From the NCBI GenBank assembly GCA_028023455.1, contig JAQFVV010000030.1:2190501-2254500 (forward strand): 64,000 nucleotides of DNA. Direction: 5' to 3'. Every line of letters begins with the position of its first letter. The stretch's first letter is position 1. Source of the stretch: Epiperipatus broadwayi. Lineage: Eukaryota > Onychophora > Udeonychophora > Euonychophora > Peripatidae. The translations under genes and the position numbers were made by a program. Below, piece by piece: positions 9,960-21,769 of this stretch. The notes under the pieces were generated by a model that did not search any database, was not told where the DNA came from, and worked only from the letters and a program-made list of their open reading frames with translations.

Positions 9960-10690
9960 TCCTCAATAAAGCATAGCATGTGTCTTTCCTGTTTATGATG
10001 TCTTTGTCTCTGGAGATAAAGAAGGCTTCCTTGAATTTTCTTTTGAGGTTATGTCTCTCTCTGCACATGATTGTGGGGTTATCTGGAATATACTCATAAT
10101 GGCTTGTGTTCTGGTGCTGAAAGAAAACTGAATAGGTGGATGATTGAGGGCTCTATTGTATGAGTATTTGTGTTGTGCCAATTATGTGGACAAAGATGCT
10201 CTGCTTTCCCCATAGTATGAGCCTTTACAGCTGTTGTTGGAGCAAGCACTATTCTATACTGTATGGGGGTCTGTAAATGTGGAGTGTGATCTTGAGTGTT
10301 CTTGATTAAGTCGTTGGAGTGGGGGTGTGTGGAAGCAAAGCTTATATCTGTTATTGAGGATAGAATATAGTTTACTATGTAAATTGAAGATGTATGGTAG
10401 CAATAATCTAGGGTTATCTTGTTTGATGTGGGTGTTAAACTGTTTATTCTGGAAGTGTAAAATTCTTTTATCGATGGTGGACTGCCTGAATCCTAAATTC
10501 AGTAAATCATCTCTATATTTTGTTAGATTTGCTTTGGTGTCTGCCTCAACTCTACATAACAGCTTGTTTCTGTGCAAAAAAGTTGATAAGCCAGATAATT
10601 TGTTCTGTTAGTGCATTAGACTGGAGGTGTATGTGGCACCTGATGTACAATGTAATTTTGGGGCTCTGATCCAAGTTTGAGGCAATCTTA
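9960..10690 (-). pseudogene. Penelope-like retroelement fossil (RT end and GIY-YIG endonuclease)
   Basis: Read on the minus strand, 10577-10254 encodes a 107-residue open piece with RDDLLNLGFRQSTIDKRI and LLLPYIFNLHSKLYSIL followed by KLCFHTPP. This resembles the region after the reverse transcriptase of PLEs, where a LPY...L..IL...F.PP pattern is common. Further on, in shifted frames, KYSYNRALNH and then NPTIMCRERHNLKRKFKEAF and INRKD match the closing half of a PLE GIY-YIG nuclease (H..., DN..IL.RE....R...EA..I, NRD). Frameshifts separate the pieces and no intact start remains, so it cannot make an enzyme. A second PLE nuclease is at 37215. Confidence 0.6.
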
Positions 10691-10798
10691 TTTTATAGAC
10701 ATAATGATTCTCAAAATGTTTAATAATTTATTAATGTGTTTATATTTGTATTAGGGTGTTTGTGTTTGCACTTGCATATCTGTGTTTGTATAACAATG

Positions 10799-10903
<105 letters not shown>

Positions 10904-11339
10904 GCCAATGCCAAATTGGCACATGTATATAAAATAATTTTGGATAAAAATTATTATCAAAATCTTTCGGAAAAAAGAATTTGAAAGTTACAATTAATTA
11001 CTTTAAAGAGGGGAGAGGGAGTTTTCCTATAAAAAAAAAACAAACAAACTAAGAGTTTCGTAAAAAGTTAAAATTATTAAGATATAAAAAAAAAAAGAAA
11101 AAAATCTCTTTTCATTCCAGTTTATTGTAATAGATTATATTAGTGCGTGCGAATGTAAACAAAAGTATGCATGTAAGAATAATATAAAAAAAAGAAAAAT
11201 GAATAAAGAAATGAAATGTATTTCAAAAGAAACACAGTGGTGGACTGCTAATTAAAGATATGAAAACAACACATTTTAAAATAGCTACTACTAATAAAAT
11301 ATTCAATCGAAAAACACGTTGTCATAATAATTAATCTAA

Positions 11340-12130
11340 AGGAATTTCGACAACACGTATTGCCGGAGGATATTAAAACAAAAACACGTCGCAGGTATAA
11401 ATAGACTTTTTTTCGTTTATCAGTTCATTCAGTTGGAGTTTGAAATTCAGTCTAGTTTTACTGTGTCAGTTTACAGAAATGCAGTGCTGAAAAGCTGTTG
11501 GAAATATACGCTTGCGCTCCAGCCTTTTTAGTCCAATAAGATCATCAAAACCTGCCTGAGAAATAATGTCTGGATAACATCACAGAAACCCTCCGTCAAA
11601 ACGTGCAGCTGTCTCCAAGAAGAAACCAACGGATTACCATAAATTCTCTTCCATAAACAAAATCTAACCGGTTAGATACAATCCATTAGAAGCAGCAGAA
11701 GTAGCCACCGACAAGAAAAAAAAAATCCTAGGTATCTGTTTTATTATTATTATTTACCAGTAGTAGTCACCACTGTAATCCGTAAATATTGAAGATTAAC
11801 ATTATATGAACTCTATCATACATAAAAGGAACTATTGATGTGTGTGCGAGAGTCTCAAATGTCATTAATGCTTTATTATTATTTTTTGCGAATGAGAGTT
11901 AATTTAAATGTCTAAGATTATGTTGTTTGTTCATGAAATATCCTATCATATGTAAATTTAAAATGTGCGTGTGTGAAATTTGGATTTATAAAATGTTTAG
12001 AATGCGTTGATGTTGGTTAGTAAATTATATTTAACTTAATTGATGTTGATTGAAATAAATTATTTTTAAATTTAAACTTGATCTGTCGGTCAATTCTTTT
12101 TATCAATATCTTATTAGCAATAAATATCAT
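11340..12130 (+). promoter_or_regulatory. Promoter-like segment, possibly an LTR
   Basis: TATAAATAG at 11395-11403 is followed 26 bases on by the initiator-like TCAGTT (A at 11421). The following sequence holds phrases similar to the Gypsy LTR of 32-36 kb (CTCCAAGAAGAAACCA) and a polyadenylation hexamer AATAAA near 12054. CpG is kept better than in the surrounding DNA. No TG...CA ends with a target duplication could be placed, so an LTR is inferred, not shown. TGGCGCCGGGAAGGCGG at 12849 could be a primer-binding site. Confidence 0.35.
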
Positions 12131-12149
12131 TGATTAAAATTAGACTGGG

Positions 12150-12300
12150 CTGGTTAAGGGAATTGTTTCGAGCGCTGGATTATGAGCCTACTACCCGAAT
12201 ATGTTAGTCTTCAGACTAGCTGGCACCCCGGGGTTTACCCCGAAACAAATAAAGTATTTGGATGGTAGGGGTTTGAATCTAGCAGCCGAGATGGGCCATT
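12150..12300 (+). repeat. tRNA-like, probably SINE-derived
   Basis: GAGCGCTGGATTATGAGCC resembles the D-arm to anticodon region of an initiator/elongator Met-type tRNA, and GGGTTTGAATCTAGC resembles a B box further on. A perfect hairpin CGGGG-TTTA-CCCCG lies between. The spacing is too long for a plain tRNA gene. Low certainty. Confidence 0.35.
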
Positions 12301-12429
12301 GTTGATAGTTAAAGCTATTAATAAGATCTCCCATTTTGCTCGAACGTGCCGGTTCGTTCACCTAACCTTTATAATATTATAAATGTATTGTGAAGGAGTT
12401 TGAAACCGGCCAAAACTTATATATACGTA

Positions 12430-12510
12430 TAAGTAGGTGGTTTCAGCGGTTAGACCCGGTACAATATATATTGTAACAAACGGGTTCGAATTCACGCATA
12501 TGTAAATATG
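12430..12510 (+). repeat. tRNA-like pol III boxes
   Basis: GGTTTCAGCGGTTAGACC (A-box-like) and GGGTTCGAATTC (B box) are about 40 bases apart, separated by a hairpin TACAATATATATTGTA. A reversed B-box phrase TTCGAACCCGG occurs at about 12571. Either a tRNA pseudogene or a SINE head; no repeat partner in the window. Confidence 0.4.
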
Positions 12511-13198
12511 ACATAATTAATAGTGTTAATGTAAGGACCATGTATAAACAAATAAATAAAAGAATATATGTAAACGGTCATTCGAACCCGGTTACAAGTA
12601 ATGTAAATATAGTGTATGTGCGAGTATAAAAATACGTAGTTAGTATCTGGGAGGTTTGCGATCACTTATATATGTAGAGCTGTATAAAGCGCAATTAATT
12701 ATTCTTAGATAGATTTTATTCACATATTTTTTTTTTTTGAGTTTATTAATAATTTTGGTAACACATGTTTCTTTTGTTGAGTCACCTTGTGAACATGTGA
12801 GGACTGAAATAGGATGAGTGACTTGCTGTAGGCAGTTTGGTAATAACTGGCGCCGGGAAGGCGGAAAACTGGTCTGTGGATATAGTTTTTTTTTGTGTTA
12901 AAGAACAATGGAAGGACTGGTCAGCGGCATAGGAATATGCAGAAAGATTTTGAAGAGTTAAAGGTGAATACAAAAGAACTTTTTTTTTTGTCTTGCGCTC
13001 GAGTGGGAAAAAAAGAAAAAAAAGAGAGACGCGGCTTGAATCCTAGCAAGGAGGACGCAAAAATCTATTTCTTAAGAAGTTTAATAATTTTTTTCTTCCA
13101 AAAAAATGTCGGGGTAATTGGATTGTGTGCTAGTCGTTACTCGACTCCGGGGATACTCGTCATGAATTCACCTGACCGGACTTGCGAACTGTCATAAT

Positions 13199-13452
13199 AA
13201 ATCAAGAGATTTTGTTCCATCGAAGAAATGTTGATTCAAAATCGTTCGAGATTTAGACCTTTGCGAAAGAGTACGCCAACTGCTCCACCTCTGAAACCTA
13301 TCGCCGGACCTAACGACCATTGGAACTGTTTGCCATCCGTGAGATCCACCAGATTAAGTTCGTGGCAAGACGTCAATACGGACTTGTTTAATTGCGCGAA
13401 TACAGGTAAAGTGACATGTCACCAACTATTTTCAATATATGTATCTCAATAA
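13199..13452 (+). CDS. Unrecognised open frame, possible first exon
   Basis: The frame opens after the stop at about 13196; its first Met is at 13228 (GAAGAAATGT) and it is open to the stop at 13450-13452, giving 74 residues from that Met. Composition is balanced and CpG-rich, unlike the A+T-rich chance frames elsewhere, with a Pro-rich stretch near residues 14-24 and Trp at about 31 and 45. A potential splice donor ACAGGTAAAG lies near 13403-13412, so it could be an exon whose last codons here are intronic. No family is recognised. It may equally be part of a decayed retroelement leader. Confidence 0.25.
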
Positions 13453-13459
13453 AGAACTC

Positions 13460-15010
13460 GTGTTACCTCAGTTAATTGCTATATTAAAATTTTATATTTA
13501 AAGTTAGATATATGACTATATTAATCATACAGCTCACATATATATATGTATTTGCATTATTTGGTGTGTGGATGAATGAGCGTGATATATGTGTGGGTAT
13601 GATAATGAATGGCCTGAGTGTTTGCATGGCAATCTTATATGTAGGTACGAATGAGATTTATTGGGAAGGGATATGATCGAGTAGAATAAATCCCATCAGC
13701 CCGGGTTAGAGTAAGGATTTCGAGCTTTAGGTTATCGCAAAATAAATATACGCGTGAGATAGTGTTGGTTAGTTTATAGCTTTGTTCTCTAGATAGACAG
13801 ATGTCCCCAACCTTGAGATTGAGCTAGTTCGGTGTGTCACCACATCCGATAGATATCAGAACCTATATATATATATGTTTTCGAGGAGGTAATTCCTACC
13901 CACTGGTAAGATTGGCGCGTGAGATGGGTTCAAACCATGCTCCTCGTCGAAGCTTCGGGTGAGAGTCCATAATGGAGGAATATAGATATGTCGGTGGGTG
14001 TTATAATATATATATAAATTATAGAGCAGTGCAATGTAAATTTTAACACTGATTATCAGACATATAGAAAGATTGCAGTTGATAAAGCAATCACAAAATT
14101 TACTGGGCATAGTACCATGTGAAGATATAAACACTTAAAACCAATAAAGAGAGATTTAAAATGCTGTGTGTTTGTGGTAATATGCAGGCAAAGAATCAAA
14201 TTCTGATTCTTCCCTCTGCCTTGATACTCATGCTGTGGAGTCAGTAGTCTTTCCATATCCTGTTATCACATTATTTTCAAGTCTATAGATACAAAATGAG
14301 CTATATCTAAATAAATTATATCTCTGTGGAACAATAAATATAATAAGATATCATCACTGGTGTGCATAAAAAAATATAAACATCACTATGTACATAAAAA
14401 ATATAAAATGAAGAGATGAAACTCATTTTATCATTGATACAGACAGTAGCCTACAATTTTGACTTTTAGATAGACAATAAACCAATTGTTATGATAACAA
14501 ATGCATATCTACCTTCTAGAAATGATTTGTTTTGTATCTTATATTAGGATGTATCTTTTTTATAGACACCTTGAGATTTGTTAACTTTTGGGGTACAAGA
14601 TAAAAATGCGGAATTCCTATGTGACTAGTTTTGGAGATTCTGAAGCTATAGATTATCTCAGGTAAGAAGTATTATATATAGTTTGAATGAGAATCTTGAG
14701 AGAAATACAAATAAATTATCAATGAAGATGTAATTTAAACTTAGTTAATGAAAAATTAGAAATTATGAACAAACAATAAAGTAATAATTATTTTGGATGT
14801 TGAAATTTCTTTTTTTTTTTTTTAAATTGTAGTCACTATTTATTTTAGCCTTATTGTTTTCCTTAGTTTTTCTAGTTTCTATCAATGTAAAACTTATTGC
14901 TCTAACATTATTAAAACTGAAGTTATTGTGAAAACTGTGCCTCAAGTCATTTTTTTTTAAAAATTCAATATGGTGCCAGTCCCATTAACCAGTTAATTTT
15001 GGTTTTAAAA
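13460..15010. other. Spacer with one tRNA-like patch
   Basis: No gene recognised. GATGGGTTCAAACC at about 13931 resembles a B box, preceded by GGTAAGATTGGCGCGTGAG. The rest is A+T-rich with no family I can name. Confidence 0.4.
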
Positions 15011-15011
15011 A

Positions 15012-15118
15012 ATTAAAATAAAAGTGGCTCTGAAGAAGACTAAAAGACAGTCACAACATAAGGTTAATAAAAGATTTTTGCTAAAAAGTGTTCAAAGTAT
15101 TGGATAAATTGTATTTAT
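15012..15118 (+). repeat. Hammerhead-core repeat Hb, plus copy
   Basis: AAAATAAAAGTGGCT, CTGAAGA (15030-15036), hairpin GACT-AAAAGAC-AGTC, then ACAAC in place of GAAAC, CATAAGGTTAATAAAAG, TTTTTGCTAAAAAGTGTTC, GGATAAATTGTATTTAT. Same family as 8812-8905. The second core box is mutated, so it is inactive as a ribozyme. Confidence 0.65.
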
Positions 15119-15119
15119 G

Positions 15120-15415
15120 ATGACACATGCAAACATCCTCCTATTTGAAAGGATTTTGAAAAAACATATTACACTAAAGATTTTCTAACTCTTATTTTAT
15201 TTTTATTTTTATATATCTATTTTTTTTCTATTGATGAAACTTTAACATTGTTATAAATCAGTATTTGCAGAACTTTCACAACCATCTTTATAATATTCTA
15301 TTCATCACCCATTTGATGGCTTGTATGATCAAGCTAAAACATTAGTATATTTATTATGAAAATCATACATGGATGAACCCTCAAAATATATAATTTATAT
15401 ATACACAAAAATTAT
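15120..15415 (-). repeat. Repeat R6, copy 2
   Basis: Inverted relative of 8150-8443 with the same order of conserved phrases. It abuts the Hb repeat at 15118 with no spacer, Hb facing it head-on, which again is a foldback-type junction. Confidence 0.65.
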
Positions 15416-15419
15416 TGAT

Positions 15420-16455
15420 TTCATTTATCAGAAAAATTTGAAATAGTAATTCAAGCCATAATCTGCTGGAAGTTAATTCTCAATCAAGAATAATTCTATG
15501 GCATTTCAATTGTATTTTTTATGACAGCACACACTCATTTGACCAATTAATTTAGGATTTCATCCACAATGGCTACAACCAGCATGTGATACCACTATAA
15601 ATTTTAATATGTTTAATTTCATAGAATTTTTTTATTTGAACAGCTCAGTACCTTCCTAAGTATGTCTGTATTTTTAAAAAATCAAATTAGTTTGAATTTA
15701 GCTTGCGTAATATAATTTTTATGTTCCTTAGGAAATTTTGTTTGTGTTTTGAAAATTATCTCTATTTTTTTTCTATTTTTTTTAGATAAATATTACAATA
15801 CTTATTTTAAATAATGCTTACAAGAATAAAAAGAAAATTTATTTCATTGTAATAATTGGTTATAAGAAAACAATCAACTAATTGCAGTTAGAAGCTATTC
15901 TAAACAAAAGTAATTTTATTTCTCAATTTTTACGATTTTTTGCTTATCTATTTAAAATTTTTTATACAAATATTATAAAACTTATCATAAATGCCTATAA
16001 TAAAAATCAAATTTGGAATGATTATTATATAAAAAAGTCTTTTTTTAAAAAATGGTATTAGATATCTTTTTTAGCAGTTACATTAAAAGATTACATTGTA
16101 GCCGTTGCTGTTAATTTAATTTCTAACTAAATACTTAAAATAAAATTTTAAAAATCTCTAATCTTACCTAAAAATTTTTTACCTTCTTGAATAAAAAATA
16201 TAAGCTTGAAAATTTCCATTAAGGTTATGATTGATCATTGCTTAGTAATTTTTAATTAACTATCAATAGAACATATTGTTTTTCTTAAGCTATAGTTGTA
16301 AATAGTCCAACTGTAGTGATAAAGTAGGCAATTAGATAAAGTACAAGGCAGTAGTTGGATAGGGGTACAATACTGCTACAATATATTGACTTGAATCTAT
16401 TTATATTATTTTAATTTTATTTCAAACATATGTAAGAATTATCTCATATATATAT
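15420..16455. other. A+T-rich spacer
   Basis: No gene or repeat family recognised. Confidence 0.5.
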
Positions 16456-16533
16456 ATTGCTTATAATACTTTTTTCATATACACTTCAATGCAAATAAAT
16501 TTTCTTAAAAAAAACTTTTTTATTTTCCTTACA

Positions 16534-16561
16534 GTTTCGACTGTCCAGCAGTCTTCATCAG
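16534..16561 (-). ncRNA. Hammerhead-like core in Hc
   Basis: Minus strand: CTGATGA, A, stem II GACTG-CTGGA-CAGTC, GAAAC. Both boxes are canonical, with one unpaired A before stem II. Confidence 0.55.
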
Positions 16562-16861
16562 AGCTTTATCCATTCTCTGCTTTAATTACAGAAGTTTTTT
16601 AAGAAAATTTGTTTGCATTGAAGTATATATGAAAGAAGTGTTATAAGCAATATATATATATGATTATATGAAGATATGCAAAGAAAGTGAAAAGAGAAGA
16701 ATAAGAGAATATACTTCTGATAAGAAGAGAATCACACAAAGGATTAGGAAGAAGAAAGGACAATTTTTGGATATATGTAATATATAATATATGGTATGGA
16801 AAATATAGCCAATATAAAAATGTTTATTAGACTTTAATTATAGCAGAGGACGGATAAAGCT

Positions 16862-16889
16862 CTGATGAAGACTGCTGGACAGTCAAAAC
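16862..16889 (+). ncRNA. Hammerhead-like core in Hc, second copy
   Basis: CTGATGA, A, GACTG-CTGGA-CAGTC, then AAAAC: one change (G12 to A) from the copy at 16534. G12 is catalytically important, so this copy should be dead. Confidence 0.5.
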
Positions 16890-17039
16890 TGTAAGGAAAA
16901 TAAAGAAGTTTTTAAGAAAATTTGTTTGCATTGAAGTGTGTATGAAAGAAATATTATAAGCAATATATATATGAGTATATGAAGATGTACAAAGAAACTG
17001 AAAAGAGAAGAATAAAATAATTATCTCATTATAATGTTT

Positions 17040-17888
17040 GGATGACAATTAGACCTGTCTATTTGGTGACAAATGGAGAGAGAAATGGCATATGTTTGAC
17101 TTATCTGATTAATTAAAAAACACTGCATAATTTGTATGCATTTTTGGAGTTAGTGATCTATCTATAAAATTTTTAATATATTGTAAATAATATTCACTTT
17201 ACAAATATAATTACTATTTCAAGTACAACCTCTCTGCCAACTTCAATAGCTCATTATTCAACTAATTTTCATACAGGTGACATCAAAATAGTTTAATAAT
17301 TCCATCAGTGCTTATAATAAAATATATTTATAAAATATATTTTTTTATTTCTTTTCGTCATAATATTTTCAATTTGTAAATAACTTTATTAAATTCAAAA
17401 TGTCTCTCACAAACTTATTGTACTCAAAAAAACATATTCAGGCAATTTATTCCCATTATCAGAATCATATATTTTTATACATGAATACTTTTTGTAAAAA
17501 AATATATATCTGATTTTGCCCATACATATAAACATTCATTACAACACCATATCAAAATATTAATTATTCATCAATATTCTACAATATTGATTATCTTTGT
17601 ATGATATCTACTCTTTAGAATATTTATTTCTTTACTCTTTTATAACTAAAATAATTTAACGACTAAAGGCTATGTCTTTTTCTTATCTTCTCATTCATTA
17701 ATTGATTTTTAAAATATTTTTCACTGTTTTTTATTAAATCGTACGTATATCTGCATAATAATTTGTTTCAAAACAAAAAATATTTTTAACTTGATTATAT
17801 TATTTTTCTCTATAGATTTAATCCAGGTGCCTTATATATCCTTTATAAACACTAAGTCATAGGTTCACACACACACATATATATATAT
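17040..17888. other. A+T-rich spacer
   Basis: No gene recognised. A short (CA)n-(TA)n microsatellite lies at about 17866-17890. Confidence 0.5.
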
Positions 17889-17889
17889 A

Positions 17890-18830
17890 TTGTAATGATA
17901 TACATAAGAAATGTTTTTCTTATTCAATACACTCATGAATTGAGATGTCAATTACTGTAATGCTGATTCTTCAAAAAAGTTTAAAGAATATATTCTGGAA
18001 TTAAAGGATATTTTATTAATTTCCAAAATATATTTAAAATAATCATGTATTCTTTAATCTCAAGGGTATATATTGTATGGACTTTCTAAGTATGATATGT
18101 ACCCAAAATTGATTATTGTTATAAGTGATTAAATAATAAATCGAGATACGAAACTAAATTTAATAAAATCATTTACATCTATATTTACATTAAAATCAAA
18201 ATCTGAGTTAACAAATGACAACTTTATTATTAGATAATTCAACAGTTATTTACATTTTATTATTATACTTTACATAAAATAACATAAATACCGTGATCCA
18301 TCATTTGCATAAATTTCTGCTATATATCTGGAAAGAGAAAACTAAACAAGGGTTATTATTATTAATTCTCTAAATATATTAAATATTATGTTAATAAGAT
18401 TGCAATTACATACATGTTTCTTGGATATTTCATTAAATACTAATGTCTACATCAACCGTATCTAATTATTTATATAATAGTGCATTTAAAATCTCCTATC
18501 AAAAGATGAACCCAACTAATCTATAATTATTTCTTTGTAAACTATGATTCAAGGTAAATATCTCAAAATATATTTATATCTTAAACTAGATAAAGATGAA
18601 CTCATCAATCTATTTATGCTTTAACATAATTATATATATCTCAACATAAAGTAAATCAAGGTGAATCTATCCTTAAATAAATATATTTCAACCAGACCTA
18701 AAAATAAAATAATATCGGTAAGAATGATATAGATACAAACTTCACTGACACAACAACATCAAACCAAAGCCAAGTTATGTCAGAAACACAGTATTTAAAT
18801 AAATTAAAATATCTTAAATATTTATTTTTT
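17890..18830. repeat. Long repeat R4, copy A
   Basis: Aligns with 19756-21765 after removing the LINE inserted there. Shared phrases in order: TTATTCAATA, TATTCTGGAATTAAAG, AATCGAGATACGAAACTAAA, TTTACATCTATATTTACATT, TATCTGGAAAGAGAAAACTA, AAACTAGATAAAGATG, ACACAGTATTTAAAT. Both copies start TG(T/A)AATG(A/G)TATA. Two same-direction copies could be LTRs of a dead element or a segmental repeat; no coding evidence decides. Confidence 0.65.
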
Positions 18831-19079
18831 ATAATAAAAACTTTGCTAATAAAATAAATATTTACAATTCATACAAGTAATTAAACAAATAATAAATATG
18901 TTACAGTTTTGTATATCAAAATCCAAAAAATTTGAGATATTCCACTATTAAGAGAAAAAGGCTCCAATGTAATAAAAGGAGACTCTAAGACATCAAGCAA
19001 ATGCAACTCAAAAGAACAAAGTACATAACAAGATGTTTGATTAGCCTAATGAATAAGCCATCCAAAAGAATTCCAACTT

Positions 19080-19532
19080 TCACTCCAAAACAAATATTTA
19101 TCTGATAATTTCACATAGAATTATTCCAGGACCACCCCAAATTCATTTCATCATCCTCTTTGGAAAGTATCTCAGACATTGATGGAAATAAGTTACCCAA
19201 TCACTATAGAGTTTTTTCAGCCAGTTGAATTTCTAGTTATCAAATACCATAGTACATCTTATATACCATATTGTCTTAAGGGTACGCACCGTTACCATTG
19301 CATTATGGGGATTAAATTTCTCAATGTATTGACTAAATAAAAGTTTTAAGTTGATGATTGGCCTGTGGAACACTCTAGCTCTTATCTGACCAAATGCCAA
19401 ACATTCTTCAAATAGATGCTGAAAAGTTTCATCACCAGATTTGCATAGTGAACAGATCAGATCCAAATTCATATGTAGTCTTTCATTTTGAACCTTAACT
19501 GTTGGAAACAAGCCATTCATGAAACAAAGCAA
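19080..19532 (-). pseudogene. LINE fragment with zf-RVT-like zinc motif
   Basis: The minus-strand open frame 19532-19233 (99 residues) contains CSLCKSGDETFQHLFEEC, a CxxC...HxxxxxC pattern typical of the zinc-binding tail (zf-RVT) of LINE polyproteins, after MLCFMNGLFPT and before RTLKTIWYIRCTMVF. The LINE clade is not clear. The upstream reverse transcriptase is not visible; the piece lies between the two R4 copies. Sequence to 19080 continues in the same style but is broken. Confidence 0.5.
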
Positions 19533-19755
19533 AATAAGAATAAAATTCTATCTATCTTCAGCTAGTAACTATTTTCAAAGAATGTCTTTTTAATGAAAAA
19601 AAAATTTAAATCAAAATTATTATTCTTTTCATGTAACTTAAAAACTACTTTTCAATCACAAAAGGTTATGACCACTTATTAGGTGACATATCTATATGAT
19701 AAACATTTGGGCTGCTAACTATATGCATTGAGCCAGAACATTGTGGCACCGATTT

Positions 19756-21765
19756 CTGAAATGGTATATATGAGAAAGGTTCATCTTATTCAATAAGCTC
19801 ATGATTTGAGATATCAATTATTGTAATATGTATTGGGAAGCTGACTTCAAATTACCATCATGATATGTGGTAAGAAAAGACATAAAATATCTCTTAAATA
19901 TACCCCCCTACATTACAATGCTAAACGTATAATGGTGAGCATGAGAATATATATATATATTCATAAATATAAAAGGGTTTAAATAATATATTCTGGAATT
20001 AAAGACATTTTATTAATTTCCAAAATATATTGTGCGGACTTCATAAGAATGATAAGTGACCAAAATTAATTATTGTGATAGATGAATAAATAATAAATCG
20101 AGATACGAAACTAAATTTAATAAAATCATTTACATCTATATTTACATTAAAATCACACTCCAAGTTAATAAATGATAACTTTATTATTGGATGATTCATC
20201 AGTTATTTACATTTAGTTATATACTTTACATAAAAAAAATAAGATAAATGTCATGATGCTCATTTGTATAAATTCCTGTTGTATATCTGGAAAGAGAAAA
20301 CTAAAGGATTATTATTAATAATTCTATAAATATATTAAATATTACATTAAGGAGATTACCATTACACGTGTTTCTTATATATTTGATTAAATACTAATTT
20401 CTACATCAACCATATCTAAATAGAAAACAAACTAATCTATAGTTATTTTTTTTATAAATAATGATGCAAGGTAAATATCTTGAATGATGTGTATATCTTA
20501 AACTAGATAAAGATGGAAAAGATGAACACAATCTATTTATTCCTAAATCATCATCGTCAACCATTATCAATCCTTTGCAGGATGAAGGTCTCTCCAAATT
20601 TAATCCATCTTCTCCAATCTTTAGCTTCTTTTCTCCACATCGCCCCTGCACACTTTTTTATTTCATCCATCCATCTCACATGTGATCTCTTTCTGGGTCT
20701 TTTACAATCTCTTGGAATCCAGTTTAAGATTTCAATTGTCCATCTATTATCATCTCTTCTAGCAATATGTCCAGCCCAACTCCAATCTTTTCATTTTTTC
20801 AATGAGGTCAGTAACACCTGTTTGTTCTCTTACCCATACATTGCATTTTCAATATCTTCTTGTTACTCCCAACATTCATCTCTCCATACTTTTTTGAGTG
20901 GTCTGTAGTCTCTGTATTGCTCTTCTATTAAGTGTCCAAGTCTCATATCCATAAGTAAGAACTGGTAAAACACATTTGTTAAAAAACTTCCTTTTCAAAC
21001 ACATAGGCATATTTCCTTTTAGTATCAAGTTATTTCTACCAAAAGCACTCCAACCAAGTTTAATTCTATGATTAATTTCATCAACTTTGTTTCCATCTGT
21101 ATTAATAATCTGACCAAGGTATTTGTAACTACTAACTTCTTTTAATTCATCAAAATCAATATTTATTTTCATATTTTGAGCAAATTGATTAAACATTACT
21201 TTAGTCTTTTTAACATTTATCTTTAGTCCTACTTTCATATGATAACTGCTGCAACATTTCCTGCAACTCTGAAGCATTATTTGCAAAAACAACTATATCA
21301 TCTGCAAAATCTAAATAACAAATAATCGTCATTTACTTTCACTCCTTTAGTATCCCATTTTAATCCACAAAATACTTCTAGCAACACCGCTGTAAAAAGT
21401 TTTGGAGATATGGAGTCACCTTGTCTTAAACCTTTCTCAATGTTGACTTTCCCAGTATTATTATGTAATCTAATTGTTGCTGTTGCAATTCCTAAATATA
21501 ATTATATATATATGAAAAAACAAATACAAGTTAATCACGTATAGCGCCATCTTTTGGACATATATATATATATATCAACATAAAATAAAATAAAACAAAT
21601 CTATCTCTAAATAAAGATAGGCCAACCATACCTAAAAATAAAATACTATTTTTAAGGATATAGATATGTATTCCACCAACACAACAATGTCAAATCAAAG
21701 CTAAGTTATGCCACAAACACAGTATTTAAATATATTAAAATATTATTATCTCAAATATTTAAATA
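19756..21765. repeat. Long repeat R4, copy B (split by a LINE)
   Basis: Two parts, 19756-20548 and 21489-21765, line up with copy A (17890-18830). It carries an extra stretch of about 100 bases near 19860-19970 not in copy A. The LINE at 20549-21488 sits where copy A reads CTATTTATGCTTTAAC uninterrupted, so the LINE arrived after the R4 duplication. Confidence 0.65.
20549..21488 (-). pseudogene. RTE-type LINE, 5'-truncated
   Basis: On the minus strand the order is: RT motif GLRQGDSISPKLFTAVLL (about 21430-21370, off frame), FADDIVVFANN (catalytic FADD near 21310), an open stretch of 138 residues (21292-20876) with GLKINVKKTKVMFNQ, YKYLGQIINTDGN, LPVLTYGYETWTL, and beyond it SWAGHIARRDDNRW and RPRKRSHVRWMDEIK. 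This order is that of RTE-class (BovB-like) LINEs. It ends in GACGATGATGA, a short tandem typical of RTE 3' ends. A 9-bp duplication TTCCTAAAT flanks it at 20540-20548 and 21489-21497. Frameshifts and truncation make it inactive. Confidence 0.85.
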
Positions 21766-21769
21766 ACAC

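Larger units (their letters stand above)
16459..17020. repeat. Family Hc: inverted pair plus a second copy
   Basis: 16459-16590 is a minus-strand unit and 16591-16705 is the plus-strand tail of the same unit, so 16459-16517 pairs with 16591-16650 around a loop containing a hammerhead core. A further plus copy is at 16835-17020. Shared phrases: TTTAAGAAAATTTGTTTGC, ATTGAAGT, GAAAGAAGTGTTATAAGC and AAGTGAAAAGAGAAGAATAA. Upstream of each core is a TTTAATTA...GCAGAG...GGATAAAGCT block. Non-coding. Confidence 0.75.

Noticed and set aside
13228-13452. Confident host gene call
   Set aside because: Short, no family resemblance, and a retroelement leader is as likely; kept only as a low-confidence open frame.
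20513-20908. 131-residue plus-strand reading frame
   Set aside because: Antisense shadow of the RTE LINE, whose conserved motifs lie on the minus strand.
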